From the NCBI GenBank assembly GCA_030049565.1, contig JASIKQ010000692.1, positions 1 through 7,421 on the forward strand: DNA of 7,421 bases. Reading direction: 5' to 3'. This stretch comes from Candidatus Sulfotelmatobacter sp. Its GTDB lineage: Bacteria; Acidobacteriota; Terriglobia; Terriglobales; Acidobacteriaceae. A model generated the notes under the pieces. It searched no databases, was not told the DNA's origin, and saw only the letters and a list, made by a program, of their open reading frames with translations. Positions 5,722 to 7,421 of this stretch are shown piece after piece (within the stretch, counting starts at the first letter, position 1; the number at the start of each line of letters is the position of its first letter). The position numbers and the translations under genes were made by a program.

Positions 5722-5815
5722 CCGATCACAATTCGTTGCCGCAAATTGCCTCTAATCAGATCTGCAACCTCGCCTGTTTCTTAGCGTCTTAACTAGAAGC
5801 ATTCGGTATTCGCTC

Positions 5816-5820
5816 AGGAG
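5816..5820 (+). promoter_or_regulatory. Shine-Dalgarno of htrA; remaining gap has no clear feature
   Basis: AGGAG at 5816-5820 lies 9 nt before the ATG at 5830. The rest of the 108-bp gap after scoB holds no array comparable to the others. Only one near-duplicate heptamer (ATTCGGT, ATTCGCT at 5801-5814) and a short AATTG inverted word are seen, and both could be chance. No terminator or promoter is convincing. Confidence 0.65.
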
Positions 5821-5829
5821 TTTCTGCTC

Positions 5830-7344
5830 ATGCCCAATTCAGCCTCATCAAAATCGAAATCGATTTTTCTGCACACCCTTGCCCGTGTCTCAGGATCCAT
5901 TCTGTTGACCGTCTGCCTGTTCGCGGCACAATCTCCGGCGCAGACTCAACCGACCTCAACCCCTGCGGCCAAGCCCGCGCAGGAAAAGCCTCAGCCCAGG
6001 CCTGACGAATCCGCTCCTGCCGCCGCCGCTCTGCTTCAGCTCAACAACGCTCTCGAAGGCCTCGCCGCCAAAGTCTGTCCCGCAGTGGTGCAGATTCTGG
6101 TCACCGGCTACGGACCGCTACATGAAGAAGACCGCACCGAAACCGCCCTCATCGTGCGCCAGCACGCTGTCGGCTCGGGAGTCATCGTCGATCCTACCGG
6201 CTACATCATCACTAACAACCACGTCGTCGAAGGCGCGCAGCGCATCCGCGTAGCTCTGCCGCTTCCGGGTGACTCCGGCCGTGCCGTGCCCGAAGGCAAG
6301 CGCCACATCCTTGAAGCCCGCCTCATCGGCACGCACAAGGAAACCGACCTCGCGCTGCTCAAGATCGATGGCCACGATCTTCCCACGCTTCAACTTCTCA
6401 CTCAGACACGCCCACGCGTCGGCCAGCTCGTTTTCGCCATCGGCAGCCCCGAAGGGCTTCAGAATTCCGTCACCATGGGCGTAGTCAGCGCGGTTGCGCG
6501 CCAGCCCGATCCCACCAAAGCTATGACTTATATTCAAACCGACGCGCCCATCAACCCCGGCAACAGCGGCGGCCCGCTCGTCGATATGAACGGATCGGTC
6601 GTGGGCATAACCACCTTCATTCTCTCCAGCGGCGGCGGCAGCGAAGGTCTCGGCTTCGCCATCCCCGCACGTATCGTCGATTTCGTCTACCACAGCTTGC
6701 GCAAGTATGGACACGTTCACCGCGTCGAAATCGGCGCCGTGGCCCAGGAAATCACCCCGACCATGGCCGAAGGTCTGCAACTCCCGCGGCAATGGGGCGT
6801 CATTATCGCCGATGTCAAGCCCGACGGCCCCGCCGCTACCGCCGGTCTTCAAGTCCAGGACATCGTTCTCTTTGCCGACGACCGCCGCATCGAAACCTTG
6901 CCTCAACTCTCGGCCGCACTTTATCTTCATCGCCTCGATCAGGTGCTCAAGCTGGAAATCCAGCGCGGCGACCAGAAGCAAACGCTCTACATTCCAGCCA
7001 TCGAACATCGCGACCAGATGGATCAACTCTTTGACGCCGCCGATGCTGAGAAGAGCCTGGTCCCACGCATCGGCATTCTGGCCGTCGATCTGACCCCTGA
7101 CCTCGTATCCAAGCTCGATTTGCGCATCAAGTCGGGAGTGGTCGTGCTCGGCCGCGCCGCCGACCTCATCCTGCCCGATACCGGCCTCGAAACCGGAGAT
7201 GTGATTCACACCCTCAACACGACGCCGATCACCGATATGGCGACGCTGCGCGCAGCCATTGGGAAGCTGAAGACAGGCGATCCCGTAGTGCTGCAAGTCG
7301 AGCGCTCGGATGGGTTAACCTATTTGGGTTTTGAAATGGAGTAA
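5830..7344 (+). CDS. Exported HtrA/DegP-family serine protease with two PDZ domains
   Basis: Probable periplasmic protein-quality-control protease of family S1C, 504 residues. The N terminus is basic (Lys8, Lys10, Arg19) followed by a hydrophobic stretch (about 20-33) and a likely signal peptidase I site after SPA (residue 37). A Pro/Ala/Gln-rich linker runs to about 68. The protease domain has GSGVIVDPTGYIITNNHVVEG with His131, KETDLALLKI with Asp173, and INPGNSGGPL with Ser246, so the triad is complete. PDZ1 spans about 299-395 (GVIIADVKPDGPAATAGLQVQDIV) and PDZ2 about 412-503 (SGVVVL...LPDTGLETGDVIHTLN). Around residues 144-158 there is an insertion between strands relative to typical DegP. 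The mature protein keeps one cysteine (Cys83, in KVCPAVV, where Ser is usual). AGGAG 9 nt upstream supports the start. DegP, DegQ and DegS names cannot be separated from sequence alone. Confidence 0.95.
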   Translation: MPNSASSKSKSIFLHTLARVSGSILLTVCLFAAQSPAQTQPTSTPAAKPAQEKPQPRPDESAPAAAALLQLNNALEGLAAKVCPAVVQILVTGYGPLHEEDRTETALIVRQHAVGSGVIVDPTGYIITNNHVVEGAQRIRVALPLPGDSGRAVPEGKRHILEARLIGTHKETDLALLKIDGHDLPTLQLLTQTRPRVGQLVFAIGSPEGLQNSVTMGVVSAVARQPDPTKAMTYIQTDAPINPGNSGGPLVDMNGSVVGITTFILSSGGGSEGLGFAIPARIVDFVYHSLRKYGHVHRVEIGAVAQEITPTMAEGLQLPRQWGVIIADVKPDGPAATAGLQVQDIVLFADDRRIETLPQLSAALYLHRLDQVLKLEIQRGDQKQTLYIPAIEHRDQMDQLFDAADAEKSLVPRIGILAVDLTPDLVSKLDLRIKSGVVVLGRAADLILPDTGLETGDVIHTLNTTPITDMATLRAAIGKLKTGDPVVLQVERSDGLTYLGFEME

Positions 7345-7381
7345 AAGGGTCCAGAATGAAACGAGAGAGAGTAGAACAGTT

Positions 7382-7421
7382 GTCACGCCGAGCAAGCGCT
7401 CTTTGCGCAGTCAAGGATCTC
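7382..7421 (+). repeat. Second interspersed GTCA...GGATCT repeat, long variant, reaching the window edge
   Basis: Begins GTCACGCCGAGC (10 of 12 bases as in the copy at 1629-1640) and ends AGGATCTC, in the same orientation. Its middle is longer and contains two GCGC words flanking CTTT (7397-7408), a small possible hairpin. It lies 37 bp after the htrA stop. The element may continue beyond the window. Confidence 0.6.

Noticed and set aside
5902..5918. Lipoprotein signal ending at Cys29 of the protease
   Set aside because: The residue before Cys is Val (LTVC), which does not fit a lipobox; a signal peptidase I site after SPA fits better.
6118..7296. Long open frame (392 codons) on the minus strand
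   Set aside because: It is antisense to the protease gene, whose full protein has a complete catalytic triad and PDZ domains; the minus frame has no recognisable domain.
7356..7421. Short open frame starting MKRERVEQL at the right edge
   Set aside because: Most of it is the GTCA...GGATCT repeat, and there is no Shine-Dalgarno; not supportable as a gene.

Overview
The window carries eight protein genes, all on the + strand and tightly packed. The sequence is moderately GC-rich. Gene order and protein style suggest an Acidobacteriota soil bacterium of the Terriglobia type. This is an inference from family resemblance and from the intergenic repeat style; nothing in the window proves it.

Positions 1-4181 are an aromatic amino acid cluster: trpB (5' end outside the window), trpA, a monofunctional AroQ-type chorismate mutase, a type I-beta DAHP synthase with an N-terminal regulatory domain, and tyrA (prephenate dehydrogenase). 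DAHP synthase is the entry step of the shikimate pathway. Chorismate mutase and TyrA lead chorismate to the tyrosine precursor, and TrpAB finishes tryptophan. The layout resembles an aro-trp supraoperon. Positions 4291-5721 hold scoA and scoB, the two subunits of a succinyl-CoA:3-oxoacid CoA-transferase for ketone-body/acetoacetate use. Positions 5830-7344 hold an exported HtrA/DegP-family serine protease with two PDZ domains.

The most unusual feature is in the gaps. Each of the five gaps from trpB to scoA carries its own family of short degenerate tandem units with an exact period of 7 or 8 bp, in both orientations, so that the direct and inverted units can pair across or within the junction. 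The scoA-scoB gap carries a weaker direct-only version, a perfect tandem duplicate. Periods are 8 bp (trpB-trpA, aroF-tyrA, tyrA-scoA) and 7 bp (trpA-chorismate mutase, chorismate mutase-aroF, scoA-scoB). The word differs at each junction but the architecture is the same. Some arrays run into coding sequence: they encode the last residues of TrpA and TyrA, supply the aroF stop codon, and supply the aroF Shine-Dalgarno. The trpA-chorismate mutase array also encloses a separate interspersed repeat of the form GTCAtCCcGAGC...GGATCT, and a variant of that repeat lies at the right end of the window after htrA. This resembles the heptanucleotide STRR repeats of cyanobacteria and is the best candidate for an undescribed system here.

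No gap exceeds about 121 bp. I saw no tRNA, rRNA, CRISPR array, transposase or clear rho-independent terminator.
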